From: Bostrychus sinensis
Taxonomy: Eukaryota; Chordata; Actinopteri; Gobiiformes; Eleotridae
DNA length: 64,000 nucleotides
Assembly: GCA_020698575.1 (NCBI GenBank)
Contig: CM036252.1
Span: 2,806,915 to 2,870,914 of the forward strand
Reading direction: 5' to 3'
Position numbers and translations under genes: made by a program. Shown here piece after piece: positions 22,690 through 33,597 of the stretch. Every line of letters starts with the position of its first letter. Position 1 is the stretch's first letter. The notes beneath the pieces are model-generated. The model made no database searches. It was not told the origin of the DNA and saw nothing but the letters and a program-made list of their open reading frames with translations.

Positions 22690-22870
22690 CAGTCCTTGTT
22701 TAGACCTTGTTTAAATTTGGTTTAGTCCTGTTCTAGACCTGGTTTAGACCTGGTTAAGTCTTTGTTTAGACCTGGTTTAGACCTGGCTTAGACCTTGTTA
22801 AGTCCTGCTTCAGAACTAGTTTAGCCCTGTTTTAATTCCTGTTAAGTCCCGTGTAAGCCCAGTTACAAGT
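22690..22870 (-). repeat. Degenerate 11-bp array at the edge of X
   Basis: Units such as TTTAGACCTGG and TTTAGTCCTGT, about 16 in number, in the orientation opposite to the 49-55 kb array. It is the counterpart of the much larger array next to X'. From 22871 to 23040 no feature is seen. Confidence 0.8.
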
Positions 22871-23049
22871 AGCCATTCTAATAACTGAGCAGTTTATGAG
22901 CAGCTGATCAATAAATAAATAAATAAGCTCATTAAATATTATTAAAAGTGGTTAAAAATGGCACTATGATAATTAAATGTGAATATCGATTGAAAATAAT
23001 TAATGGGGTAAATATTTTTATTTACAAACAAAACAATATTGTAAATGGT

Positions 23050-23269
23050 TTGGTTGTGGATAAAGTTTTTCAAAGCGCCCCTCCCCCTCCCACGAGGCTC
23101 TGTGTGTAGCGCAGCCCAGGCTCGAGGGGCAGATACCACCGCACAGCAGCCATTAGCACAACAATATTGGAGGATTATCAAAAGCTTCCAGCAAGCGCCT
23201 TGATCCTTTCCATACCGGAGGAGGGCTGTGAACCGAGAAGGACTAAAAACTTTAACAAGACCAGTTTTG
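23050..23269 (+). promoter_or_regulatory. Possible promoter and non-coding first exon
   Basis: A GC- and CpG-richer block (CTCCCACGAGGCTC, GGCTCGAGGGGCAG) leads into a stretch ending CCAGTTTTG|GTAAGC, a strong donor at 23269/23270. An acceptor-like TTTTTCCTTCAG follows at 23519-23530, then an ATG at 23550 whose frame stops after eleven codons. This looks like the 5' end of a transcription unit or a retroelement leader. No downstream coding exon is recognised up to 24000. Confidence 0.35.
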
Positions 23270-23579
23270 GTAAGCTTTTTTTGTAAATTGCCTACTTTTT
23301 GTATGGTGATTTTTAACGAGGCAGTTAAGCCATTTAAGCTCTGTCGTAGTTGACAGACAGCAGAGAACGGTGACTATAATTGATTTGTATTTTTATTTTC
23401 AACATTTGATGCTTCTATGTATTTTATTTTTGCAATTTGAGTCTCTTTTATGTGAAAACCTGCCCATTTTGGAAGAAGATAAGGGCGGCTTAGATATAAG
23501 AGCAGCCACCATTTTATTTTTTTCCTTCAGTCACGTAGCCTTGCAAAATGGCTTACGGCTATGGCTATTTTAATTTTGA

Positions 23580-24030
23580 TTAATGTTATTTTTGATAAAT
23601 GGACTAAAATGATTTCCCTTTCCATTCCCCCCTGGAGAAGACCTTGGTTTTGAACTTGAGTCTGGGAGATCCCGAGTGGAGAGCCGCCCATTATCAGGAC
23701 CCCACCAGGACAAGACGTGGTCCCATCTTCACTGTAAACTCACTGCTACACCAAGGTTGCCGTAGGAACTGGGATTTTTCCTCTGGATTGACTGAACTTT
23801 AAAGAGCAACTCACCCCTAAACCAATTTTTTTTAGCTGATCAGCTGTACAAACAGGGCTTTAGTGATACATCTCACTATTTATAGTCTTATGTTTGACCG
23901 TTTTGTAAAAAAAGGTCTAAATTCACATTTTGTAGTAAAAACCATCAGAGTGCTGTCCTCCTGGGGTCAAACAGTGGGATTTCTGCTCAATAGTTCCAGA
24001 TAGGCAAGTGTGACGTAGTATTTGACCTTG
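23580..24030. other. No gene seen
   Basis: Contains GC-richer sequence at 23625-23790 (GGGAGATCCCGAGTGGAGAG) that may belong to an unidentified retroelement. No frame supports a gene. Confidence 0.4.
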
Positions 24031-24033
24031 TTA

Positions 24034-24282
24034 CCACACCTGTGTTACCTCACCTGTGTTACCTCACCTGTGTTACCTCACCTGTGTTACCTCACCTGTG
24101 TTACCACACCTGTGTTACCACACCTGTGTTACCACACCTGTGTTACCTCACCTGTGTTACCACACCTGTGTTACCACACCTGTGTTACCACACCTGTGTT
24201 ACCTCACCTGTGTTACCTCACCTGTGTTACCACACCTGTGTTACCTCACCTGTGTTACCACACCTGTGTTACCTCACCTGTG
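24034..24282 (+). repeat. 14-bp minisatellite, about 18 units
   Basis: Units of ACCTCACCTGTGTT and ACCACACCTGTGTT. As the period is not a multiple of three, three overlapping false frames occur. It is followed by GC-rich sequence to about 24450. Confidence 0.95.
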
Positions 24283-24449
24283 CCGAGTATCTCCTCCCAC
24301 GGCCCGCGCACTCGTCCCAGTCCCGCTGTTGCCAGGTGTGGGTCTTTTTCCTAAACACGCCACTCAGCCCCGCATTTACCGTTCAGTGTCCTCCGCCCCG
24401 CTCCCCTCTCACGGCTGCGCTTCACTGTCCCGTGTGTCAGCGCACAATA

Positions 24450-24940
24450 AGGCATAATGAGCCTGATCAATGACAGTATATACCTACAAATTAGTGACAC
24501 TGGGGAGAGTTTTGACTCCATAGATGTTTTAGTCTTGCCACGCTTTAAGTCACTTTTTGTTTGATGACAATTGAACCCGCGGAAATACGATCAAAAACAG
24601 CTCTCAGCTGAAATAATACCTTCAGTAATAAAGACGTGATCTGAAGCACACGTTACTGCGGCGGCGCACGACGCCTTTCTCACAATATTTCAGCTGTGTT
24701 ATTATAAAAGCAACATAAAACAATAGTCCAGACGTTCTGTAATTTTTTCCCCTTTCTGGGACTTGGCGCCCCCTGCTGTGGAGGACGTCCGTGTCGTCTC
24801 TGACAGCTGTCAGTCACAGAACCAGGCCTCGCTCCTCCCTCAGTTGACCTCCTCTGTCTCTGCCAGGTCTCTGCCCACTTTTTGAGCAGTTTTCAATCTC
24901 TGGCATTGGGCGGAGTCAGGCTTGGGCCAGGGGTGAGTTA
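24450..24940. other. No gene seen
   Basis: Mixed unique sequence; a block at 24766-24790 (GGCGCCCCCTGCTGTGG) is GC-rich. No coding segment recognised. Confidence 0.4.
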
Positions 24941-26069
24941 GGCCCAATCCCATTTCTCATTTTTACCTCTACCCCTTCCCCTAGCCCTCACCTTTCGCCT
25001 TCCCCTTAGACCTTAAAACAGAGGGGTAAGAGGTAGGGCTGACAATACACCCCAAAGAAATGGGACACCCCTACGCCGCTATATTAGGCTATATCATCAT
25101 TGTACAAACCATTTGCTCAGTTTATAGTTTACTTTTTTTAAAACAAGCCAACATCACCCTGAAGGGGGTGCATGTGAACAACAGGAGAACTGTAGGTGAA
25201 CGAGCTTCAGCTCAAACGCAAATGTAACACCAGAGAAAGCAACAAACTGCTGAAAACTAACACTGTCATAGGATTAATCTTCACCATACACCGCGTGGGG
25301 CAGGAGGAGCTCACTGTGCTGAGGTAAAGATCACCTGTCTCTGTAAATACAGCCGCATGTGCGTCACGTGACTCATGTGCACTGCTACTTCTCTCTGCAT
25401 CAAATTACTGGCATTAAAATGAGGTTATGGGACATATATAGTTTTTTGTTTTTGTTTTTTGACTGAAACATCAGTTATATTATTTAAAAACACTGCGGGT
25501 CCCGCTGATAAATCCTCGTCTTAACCCTGTATTTCAAAGCAATGTTTTCCACAAACTTTAACGGTGGATATCTCCGTGATTACTGGGGCTATCGACATAA
25601 AACAAACACTGGCATAAAGTTTAGGGTCCTCTCTGTCAGCGCAAAAGGGTGAACCTATTTAGTTACAACATAAATACAAAAGAAATAGCAACAAAATAAC
25701 AAGGCGTGAGGCACTGCCATTAGGCGAGCAAATTGTATGTGGCCTACATTATTTTAAAGCACAAGCACAAGGTGAACGAAATACAAAAGAACTCTGTCGT
25801 AACTCTCAAAATGGTCATAAATGCAGAATATACGTCTTTGTTGCTGCCATGTTACCCATAAACACGACATATCATGGTAAACTCCTCCTACCCCTTGGTT
25901 TTAAGTGTGCATCTGGAAACGCTCCGTTTGGAGGGGAGTACAGCCCTTCGCCTTAGCCCTTGCCCTCACTGCAAAAGAGAATTGGGATAGCCCTTCGTCT
26001 CTCGTGAACGCGCAAATTGAAGGGCTAGGGCTAAGGCAAAGCGCTAAGGGGTAGAAATGGGATCCAGCC
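24941..26069. mobile_element. PIF/Harbinger-type MITE
   Basis: Left end GGCCCAATCCCATTTCT and right end (minus strand) GGCTGGATCCCATTTCT match at 14 of 17 positions. Both are bordered by TTA (24938-24940 and 26070-26072), the target preferred by PIF/Harbinger elements. Subterminal copies of CTAGCCCT-like motifs occur at both ends. No transposase or Myb-like frame is seen in the 1.1-kb body, so the element is non-autonomous. Confidence 0.75.
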
Positions 26070-26236
26070 TTACTGTTTAAAGGGGCTGTGTGTGTGCAAA
26101 GCAAACACATTGCTAATGAACATTCATAGCATTTGCTAAGCTAAGGGACATTGATAAACATTGTTCTGTTACTGCTGTGCAATTTCTGTTGTTTTTGATT
26201 TGGAAATTTGATATTTTTGTGAACTTTAACAGTGCA

Positions 26237-26254
26237 CTAACCCTAACCCTAACC
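26237..26254. repeat. Short telomere-like tract
   Basis: CTAACCCTAACCCTAACC, nearly three vertebrate telomere repeats. It passes directly into a degenerate 11-bp array (26255-26370) with TGGTTTAGACCTG units. Confidence 0.85.
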
Positions 26255-26370
26255 TGGTTTAGACCTGAGTTAGACCAGGCAAGGGCTGGGTTAGACTTGG
26301 TTTAGACCTGGGATAAACCAGGGTTAGTCCTGTTTTAGACTTAATTTAGAGCTGGGTAAGGACCAGCTCA
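26255..26370 (-). repeat. Degenerate 11-bp array
   Basis: About ten diverged TTTAGACCTGG-type units in the same orientation as the array at 22690. The stretch 26371-26960 holds no gene; 26455-26520 contains a common fish repeat-like ACTTTTTTAAGACCTTCC. Confidence 0.7.
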
Positions 26371-26969
26371 GTCCTCTGCTGCTGCTTTAACTGCACCTGT
26401 CTCTGTCTCCACAGGTGAACCTCAGGCCCCGCCGAGGGTATGTGCAGGAATTCTGAGGTTAAATTCAATACTTTTTAAAGACTTTTTTAAGACCTTCCTA
26501 AATATTTTAAGACCTCATCGCCACCTCAAGAAGACAGTAAACAGTGGTACTCACGTCACGAAACGTTTGCATAGGGATGGGGGCGATATGAATTTTTATG
26601 TGGCCATGTATTACAGAGCCATATCTTCATAAATTCAAGCTACAGTAAAATATTGCACCACTTTAAAAGTTGCAGTTGCAGCAATTGCTCTTTAGTTTGC
26701 AGTTTGCATTGTAGCCTCATTAGCCTGGTTATTAAAAAGACAAATCTCATCTATAGGTTGACAGGACAAGGATTCATCTTAAAATGAGAAGGTAACCTGT
26801 CTCCACATTGGCAGTGACAGAGACTGGTGCAGCTCAGACTGGACTGGGTTCATGTCTGGTTACAGCGGGATTCTGGAGCGGAGTGCAGCAGCTGGGCTTA
26901 ACTTAAGTCGGTCCTAACTCTTCCACCATGGAAGAGGTTAATAAAAGAAATGTACATTTTACCCATGTC

Positions 26970-28275
26970 CCTACAGCTAGAAGCTGTGTCCAGGGACCGG
27001 GTCGTCAAGGCACCCGCCTTCGACTGCTGCCTGATCCACATAGCACCGGTCCCTTACGGTTACCTCTGCGGGTGGTGAGCCCACAGGACTGGAGGGTGTG
27101 TTCCAACTACAGGGGGATCACACTCCTCAGCCTCCCCGGGAAAGTCTATTCCAGGGTACTGGAGAAGAGAATTCGTCCGATAGTCGAATCTCAGATTCAG
27201 TCCACATGTGTTTTGTGGATTTGGAGAAGGCGTTTGACTGTGTCTCTCATGATGTCCTGTGGGGGGTGCTCTGGGAGTATGGGGTCCGGGTCCCTTTGCT
27301 AAGGGCTGTCCAGTCCCTGTACAACTGGAGCAGGATCTTGGTCCGCATTGCCGGTTGTAAGTCAGACCTGTTCCCAGTGCATGTTGGACTCCAGCAGGGC
27401 TGCCCTTTGTCACCGGTTCTGTTCATTATTTTTATGGACAGAATTTCTAGGCGCAGCCAGGGGCCGGAGGGAGTCTGGTTTGGGAACCACAGGATTTCAT
27501 CTCTGCTTTTTGCGGATGACATTGTCCTTGTCCTTCAGTGTGCACTGGGGCGGTTTGCAGCCGAGTGTGAAGCGGCTGGGATGAGAATCAGCACCTCCAA
27601 GTCCGAGGCCATGGTTCTCGACCGGAAAAGGGTGGCTTGCCCTCTCCAGGTTGGAGGGGAGCTCCTGCCTCAAGTGGAGGAGTTTAAGTATCTTGGGGTC
27701 TTGTTCACGAGTGAGGGAAGGATGGAACGTGAGATTGACAGATGGATCGGTGCAGCGTCTGCAGTAATGCGGTCGTTGTATCGGTCTGTTGTGGTGAAGA
27801 AGGAGCTGAGCCAAAAGACGAAGCTCTCGATTTACCAGTTGATCTACGTTCCTACTCTCACCTATGGTCATGAGCTTTGGGTCATGACCGAAAGGACAAG
27901 ATCCCGGATACAAGCGGCCAAAATGAGTTTCCTCCACAGGGTGGCTGGGCACTCCCTTAGAGATAGGGTGAGGAGCTCTCTCACCCGGGAGGAGCTCGGA
28001 GTAGAGCCGCTGCTCCTCCACATCGAGAGGAGTCAGTTGAGGTGGCTCGGGCATCTGTTCCGGATGCCTCCTGGTCGCCTGTTCCAGGCATGTCCCACCA
28101 GGCGGAGGCCCCGGGAAAGACCTAGGACACGCTAGAGGGACTACATCTCTCGGCCTGGGAACGCCTTGGGGTCCCCCGTATGAGCTGGAAGAAGTGTCTG
28201 TGGAGAAGGAAGTCTGGGCATCTTTGCTTAGACTGCTGCCTCCACAATCCGGTCCCGGATAAGCGATAAATGGAT
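26970..28275 (+). pseudogene. RTE-like LINE, rearranged reverse transcriptase copy
   Basis: The main frame (27098-28135) encodes reverse transcriptase palm and C-terminal parts: CFVDLEKAFDCVSHDVLWGV, QQGCPLSPVLFIIFMDRI, FADDIVLV (intact catalytic FADD), LGVLFTSEGRMEREIDRW and a C-terminal basic region. It resembles the RTE/RTEX-type LINE at 37050-39535. Compared with that copy, about 120 bp before the first palm motif are missing and the 5' part is a fused piece of the leader region. The endonuclease domain is absent. A 3' tail ending GATAAGCGATAAATGGATG closes the element at about 28272. Confidence 0.85.
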
Positions 28276-28299
28276 GAAAATAACACAAAGCTTGCTGAG

Positions 28300-28738
28300 T
28301 TGGACACTGGGGAGGGTCTTTTAGGGGTACAAAATTCAAAGAACCCCTATGTTTTGGTACCTGTGGGAAATAACACCAAACACACTGTGACAGTACAGAG
28401 AAAAACTGCCCTTGGTAATATTCACAGTACTGATAAAGTGATAAACATGGACTTACCTGAAGAACTAGAGCCCACAGTGACAGTCAGCAGCACCACCTCC
28501 ACACCTGTTAATGACCCATCACCGTGGCAACCCCCTGTTGATCTAAGTCACCTCACTTATGAACAACAAGCTAAAGTTAACAAAATGCTCTGTGAAGACT
28601 CAGAAGCCCTTGCACGGGACAACGCAGACATTGGATGTATACCTACCCTGCAAATGTCAATCAACCTGAAGGATGATATTTCTGTCCAGAGAACCTACTC
28701 ATCAGCAGAAGAAGATGGATGGACATTTTACCCACAAT
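28300..28738 (+). pseudogene. Ty3/gypsy pol fragment (segment before reverse transcriptase)
   Basis: The frame (28270-28740) includes VDLSHLTYEQQAKVNKMLC, ARDNADIGCIPTLQMSINLK and VQRTYSS, which correspond to the stretch between protease and reverse transcriptase in fish gypsy-type pol proteins. It is cut short before the reverse transcriptase palm. It lies between the LINE copy and TAAR B and has replaced most of the receptor gene. Bases 28740-28866 have a second open stretch (HFTHNEIHKQFTADAVRLGF) of unknown origin. Confidence 0.7.
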
Positions 28739-28866
28739 GAAATCCATAAACAATTCACAGCAGATGCAGTGCGTCTTGGATTTAAAATGCTTTCACGTGA
28801 ACAGCGCGGTGTTTAATCAGCTGTGCTCTATTTTTATCCACAAAATGAGAGAACGACCTCCAGACT

Positions 28867-29091
28867 GTGTGTGTCTGCTACACACCGGTCTATGTGATGG
28901 ATCAGGGGCTGAATGTAAACTATTTTTTTTTTGTCTTCCTGTATATGTTGGGGTATCTGAACTCAGGTTTTAACCCCATACTCTATGCGCTCCAGTATCC
29001 CTGGTTTAGGAGATCTGTGAAGCAGATTGTGACATTTAGGATTTTTCAAAGTGGTTCACGTGATACAAATGTGCTTTGTGTTAATAAATGA
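28867..29091 (+). pseudogene. TAAR copy B, TM6-TM7-tail remnant
   Basis: The frame reads CYTPVYVMD (end of TM6), then LGYLNSGFNPILYALQ and YPWFRRSVKQIVTFRIFQ, and ends with the same C-terminal tail and stop as copies A and C. It keeps the TAAR TM7 fingerprint. TM1 to TM6 are missing: sequence upstream of about 28867 is gypsy-derived. There is no frameshift in the remaining part. The receptor cannot be functional. Confidence 0.9.
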
Positions 29092-30813
29092 AAAAGCATG
29101 TTACTGATGTATGTGCGATGAATTTGAAATAGCACTTTACCCATTTAATATGTTATGTGTAATCACTGAGGCATAGGGTTGAGAACCAAAAAGGCACAAG
29201 TGACATTCTGGGCAATTCTGAGATTTACATTGAAATGAATGCTGTTGTTTTTACTGCCTAAAGATCACAACAACAACAATTGGCTATTTTAGAACATAGG
29301 ATTCAGACAGTGTCATGAATGGATATAAATGCTATAGGCTACTGTTATGTCATATGGAAAAAGGCATAAAATGCTTGAGCCCAAAAAGGCAAATGTAACT
29401 TTTATTACAAATTCAAAAAAAAAAAAAAAAAAAAAAGCTCTGGCAGGTCTCAGAGTTCAAGACTTTTGCAGTTCAGAACCTGCTTTAGTTTGATTTAGAG
29501 CCTGTTTTATTCCTGTTTTAGTCCTGTGCTGGTTGGGGCTTAAATTTGAATGTGAAGACCTCTGCTTAGTCCTGGTTTAGGGCCAGTTTAGTCCTGGTTT
29601 TAGACTTAGACTACTTCTGGTTCAGTTCTAGGTTTGTCCTGATTTTACCCTGATTATGTGCTGGCTTTGATCTTGTTTAGTCCTGGCTTTGATCTGGATT
29701 AGTTTTGGTGTAAGTCCTTATTTAGTCCTGATTTAGTCCTGGATTAGTTCCGGTTTACTCTGGTTTTAATCCTTTTTTAATCCTGTCTAAATCTGGTTTA
29801 GTCCCAGTTCAGTCCAGTTTAAGTTCTTGTTTAATCCTGATTTTGTTGTGGTTTAATTCCAGTTTAGTCCATGTCTTGTCCCTATGTAGTATTGCTCCTT
29901 TAGTTTATTAAAGGTGATATTTGGAAAGCCAGATATTTTCTGAGGTGGTAGTCTAATACCTGTGTGTATGAAAATTTAGCATTTATGAATTATAATGTGA
30001 CAAAATATCAGTACTGTGCCATTTTTTCTTCTCCTGTAAATGTCACTTACACCCTTTGGTTCTCAGTGTACAAAAAAGATGTATGTGTGTAGCTGCTGTA
30101 CATTGACATGGTTTATTTAGCAACTGAAAGAACAAAACTAACAGAAAAGTACACACAACTGCATCTAGTGCTCCCTGAGGCCGCACCACGGAGCACCAAC
30201 CTGTGTGAAAACCACCTAATTGTAGCTCTTCATTGTACACACTGCTATTCTCTCTCAGCTATGAATGTAAATTGAGTTTTCCAGAGTTAATAGATATCAC
30301 ATTACACTTTTGAAATGAAAATCTGTTTTTCACCAACAGAAAAGGCTCCCCCTGTGTGTACACCGCCCATGTGGGAGTCAAAGATACCAAACCCAGTATT
30401 AGAGCATGGGAACAATTAGTCTACACAAAAGCACTTTTATCACTGTGGGGAGTTTTTATGTGTAAAAATATAATTAATACTTATGAAAGATTGTAAAGGT
30501 TATTAGTTTTATTAATACATTTATTGATGAATAACATAAAGCACTGTATGAAGTCTTTTGTGAGTATTTCTATAACCTTATTCATAACAATCTACTGTCC
30601 ATGAATGTGAAAATAATATTCTATATATTATAAATAAAATGCATTTTGTCTCTAAATGTGTTGGATTGTTTATTTCATATATGTAAAAAAAATTGTGTAT
30701 GGCTACAGATAAATAATAAATACAATAAATACAGGTCTAAATAAACAAAAGAAATTCATATTCTCTTTACAAGTTAACAATGACTAATAATAATTACAAG
30801 TAAATACAAAACC

Positions 30814-30875
<62 letters not shown>

Positions 30876-31075
30876 TTAAATGGAATAATCAATATTTTCT
30901 TATTTTATTTTTATACTACACAATAAAGACATCTTTTAATAAATTAAATTTAATGTACAAAGGAGCTATTTTACCACGAGATATAAATTAATAACAAATA
31001 GCAATAAAATACATTTTTTCCTTTATCCTCTTCCATTGTGAGATAGGGATATCACAGAAGATACCAACTCCATCC
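29092..31075 (+). repeat. Segmental duplication: 3' flank of TAAR B
   Basis: Inverted counterpart of 1597-3186 and 40440-42503. It includes a degenerate 11-bp array (29465-29890), a conserved core (29990-30470) and, at the far end, homology with 40440-40620 that the copy at A lacks. An A-run at 29416-29436 is unique to this copy. Confidence 0.85.
30821..30873. repeat. TA dinucleotide microsatellite
   Basis: Uninterrupted TA repeat of about 26 units within the duplicated flank; not present in the flanks of A or C. Confidence 0.95.
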
Positions 31076-31576
31076 ACAAGGGGTACGGCCAAGAAACAAA
31101 AGATTCGTTTACGTGGATTCTTTACCATTGCCAGATATGGAGCATTAACCCATGAACTACAAGATCCCCGATTTGACTCCAGGCCTATGCACTATATGAT
31201 TGCAAGATAGGGCCAACACCTTGCCATACTGTAGGTCTCCACAGAAGTACAACAAACAAAACAACCTCTTTAATGCTTTTTTAAGCATTGTGGGCCACTG
31301 TGTGATTTCTTATCTGAAAGACATAGTTCACACACTAAAGCCAAACTTAAAGGGCTTATATGAAGTCCCTTGTACTAGTGAGAGTTATGTGTAATCCCAT
31401 TAAAAAGCCCTGCTCTGGTGGTTATGTCTTTATTAAGTTGGCCTGAGAGCAGCAGATATATTTACACAGCATGTCTTTGCGGCGGAGGGGGACCTCCAAA
31501 ATCACAACCATTATTTATTTCAGAAATACGTGATTTTCTCATCTCACTCTGCACCTGCACTCTGTTGTATGTGATT
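31076..31576. other. No gene seen
   Basis: Unique-looking sequence between the duplicated flank and an LTR. No frames with recognisable features. Confidence 0.5.
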
Positions 31577-32001
31577 TGAACATGATCAAGTATATAATGA
31601 AATGTGAAGAAATGTATCTAATCATGTGACCAGGATCTGACCCAGACTCAAGACGCCACAACAAGTGCAAGGGAACAATCTGTGCTGGAAATGTGGCCTT
31701 CATGGGAGAGCAGAAGTGATAATAGCCCCTCCTTTACAACTCGCACTTCTCTGCCTGAGAACTGGTTCAGATCCTGGACTATGCCCCTATCTGGAGTGGG
31801 TAGTATGAAGTTGAGCCTGGGTATATATTCAGTGTGATAGGGACGGTTGTTGTTGGACGCCCAGCGTAAGCCCTGAGTAAGACGTAGGCGGTAGGGACAG
31901 ATCCAACCCAGAGCTCTGTTTAATTTGGCTTATGCGAATAAAAAGACAAAAGATAAAAGAAACTGATTGGAGTCTTTATTGATTAGAAAAAGAACACGTC
32001 A
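31577..32001 (+). mobile_element. Solo LTR, plus orientation
   Basis: A 425-bp sequence starting TGAACATGAT and ending AAGAACACGTCA. It contains GGTATATATTC (TATA-like) and GAATAAAAAGAC (polyadenylation-like). Its inverted homologue lies at 33598-34043. TG/CA ends and internal signals fit an LTR. There are no retroviral genes between the two copies that match them. Confidence 0.65.
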
Positions 32002-32277
32002 ACATCTACAAACATCCTGGTTCTTGGTGATTTCAACATTCACATGGACTCGACCACCTGTCAGATGGCTGCTGAATTTGGGAAAATACTGGACTGGTCT
32101 TAACCTCCATCAGCTTGTGGATGCCCCCCACAACTGGGGGCACACTTTGGACCTGGTTATTACTGATGCCCCAGTAAATGATCTCCATGTCTATGACGTC
32201 TGGGTCTTGGACCACCAGGCCATCAATATGACAGTACCTCTTCCACCTACTCTCACCAAGCCACAACTGTCAAGTTC
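32002..32277 (+). pseudogene. L2/Maui-type LINE, endonuclease fragment
   Basis: One frame has ILVLGDFNIHMDST, an apurinic endonuclease motif; another has GHTLDLVITDAPVNDLHVYD and LDHQAIN, further motifs of the same domain. They are now in different frames because of small indels. The LINE continues at 34085, so this is its 5' part, separated by later LTR insertions. Confidence 0.75.
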
Positions 32278-32735
32278 CATGTCTGTGTCCTGTTTTCTGT
32301 GTTTTGTTTCCCTTGTGTTTTATTTTGTAGTCTTGGTTTGTCTTCGTGTTTTTCTGATTTACTTCCTGCCTTTTGTGTTTCCCGTCTGTGTGATTGCCTG
32401 CCCCGCCTTAATGTGTTTCACCTGTGCCTCATCCCTGTGTGTATTTAAGTCCATTGTTCTCCCCTGTTTTTTGTTGGATCATTGTCGTGTCTTTTGTGAG
32501 CATCAGTGTCATGTCCTAGTCTGCCTTGCCCTAGTGTTCCCTGTGTCTCCTGGCTTCAGTGCTTTTTTGTAAGTTTTCATTTGTATTTTTGGATGATTAA
32601 TTATTCCTCTGTTGCCTTTTCATTTCCTCGAGTTTTTGACTTTTCCACTTTTGTGTCTTTTGCCCGTTTTTTCATTTAGTTTATAAAATGTTTAAACAGT
32701 CTTGCATTTTTGGGTCCTTTTTTCCCCCCTTGTTT
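32278..32735 (+). mobile_element. LTR-like leader of a gypsy-type element
   Basis: Begins TGTCAAGTTCC and continues with a T/G-rich sequence (GTTTTGTTTCCCTTGTGTTT, GTATTTAAGTCC) typical of fish gypsy LTRs. The right edge near 32735 is not sharply defined. It is inserted directly after the L2 endonuclease piece. Confidence 0.55.
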
Positions 32736-32749
32736 CTCCCCGCAATAGT

Positions 32750-33576
32750 ATGATCCAACCAAACCTGGACCTTTTTGTCAAGTTGTGGGGCCAAGGACTG
32801 TCCCCGGTGGCTGCCCTGCAACAGGCCCAGGAGCATGCCTGTTTGCTGGCAGCCGGTACCAGAGCACATGGGGGTAGTCGTGGGGCTAATGCTCACTGGC
32901 GGCGGCGCTCCACAGCCTGTGCCCCACCTCGTAATCCACCTGCTCCCCGGGCTCCGCCCGTGTCTGCAGCTCCTGCCATCACCCTTGAGTGGCCGCCACT
33001 CCCGGACCCTGTTCCCTTTCCCGCACTGGAATGGCTGCCACCGGCCCTAGACCCGCCACTTCCTGTCTCGGGGTCGCCACCGGACACTGCTCTCCGTCCG
33101 GGGTGGTCTCCGCCAGTTCCTGTCTCGGGGCCTCCGCCGGACACTGCTCTCCGTCCGGGGTGGTCTCCGCCAGTTCCTGTCTCGGGGCCTCCACCGGACA
33201 CTGCTCTCCGTCCGGGCTGGTCTCCGCCAGTTCCTGTCTTTGGGCTTCCGCCGAATACTGCTCTCCGTCTGGGATGGTCTCTGCCAGTTCCTGTTTCGGA
33301 GTCGCCGCCAGACACTGCTCTCCGTCTGGGATGGTCTCTGCCAGTTCCTGTTTCGGAGTCGCCGCCAGACACTGCTCTCCGTCTGGGGTGGTCTCCGCCT
33401 GTTCCTGCTCCTCGCCACGGCCGCCAGTTCCTGTTCCTCGACTGGGATCGCCGAAGACGCCATCTGACCCATCTCCGGGGCCCACGCCACCGCCGGAGCT
33501 GCCTGAACTTTCTCTGCCCCTGGACACTCTCCAGGGTCGTGTTTTGACCCCAGATGCTCTTGTTTTGACCCCTTGA
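32750..33576 (+). other. Proline-rich frame with six 57-bp repeats, probable retroelement internal region
   Basis: The frame 32702-33547 (281 codons) begins after the LTR-like leader with MIQPNLDLFVKLWGQGLSP and AALQQAQEHACLLAAG, possibly a decayed gag start. It then becomes proline-rich. Between about 33081 and 33420 a 57-bp (19-residue) unit, containing PPDTALRPGWSPPVPV, repeats six times. Three other frames are also open because the unit length is a multiple of three. No zinc knuckle, protease or polymerase motif is present. It is most likely the internal part of a truncated LTR element. Confidence 0.4.
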
Positions 33577-33597
33577 CTGTCTCTCTCTCCAAACCGG

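Larger units (their letters stand above)
20712..22760 (+). repeat. Segment X: 2-kb arm inverted at 55040-57350
   Basis: This stretch is the reverse complement of X' at about 55040-57350, close to identical over most of its length. Left border is a short 20-bp minisatellite (20712-20797); right border is a short degenerate 11-bp array. It includes a LINE-type tail facing left (21183-21260), a 90-codon minus frame (21798-22070) and a cluster of homeodomain-type motifs. It lies between TAAR A and B, which point away from it. Confidence 0.9.

Noticed and set aside
23550..23585. Start of a protein (MAYGYGYFNFD)
   Set aside because: Stops after eleven codons and no downstream donor continues the frame.
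27497..28339. A 280-residue minus frame
   Set aside because: It is the antisense shadow of the LINE reverse transcriptase, whose plus-strand motifs are clear.
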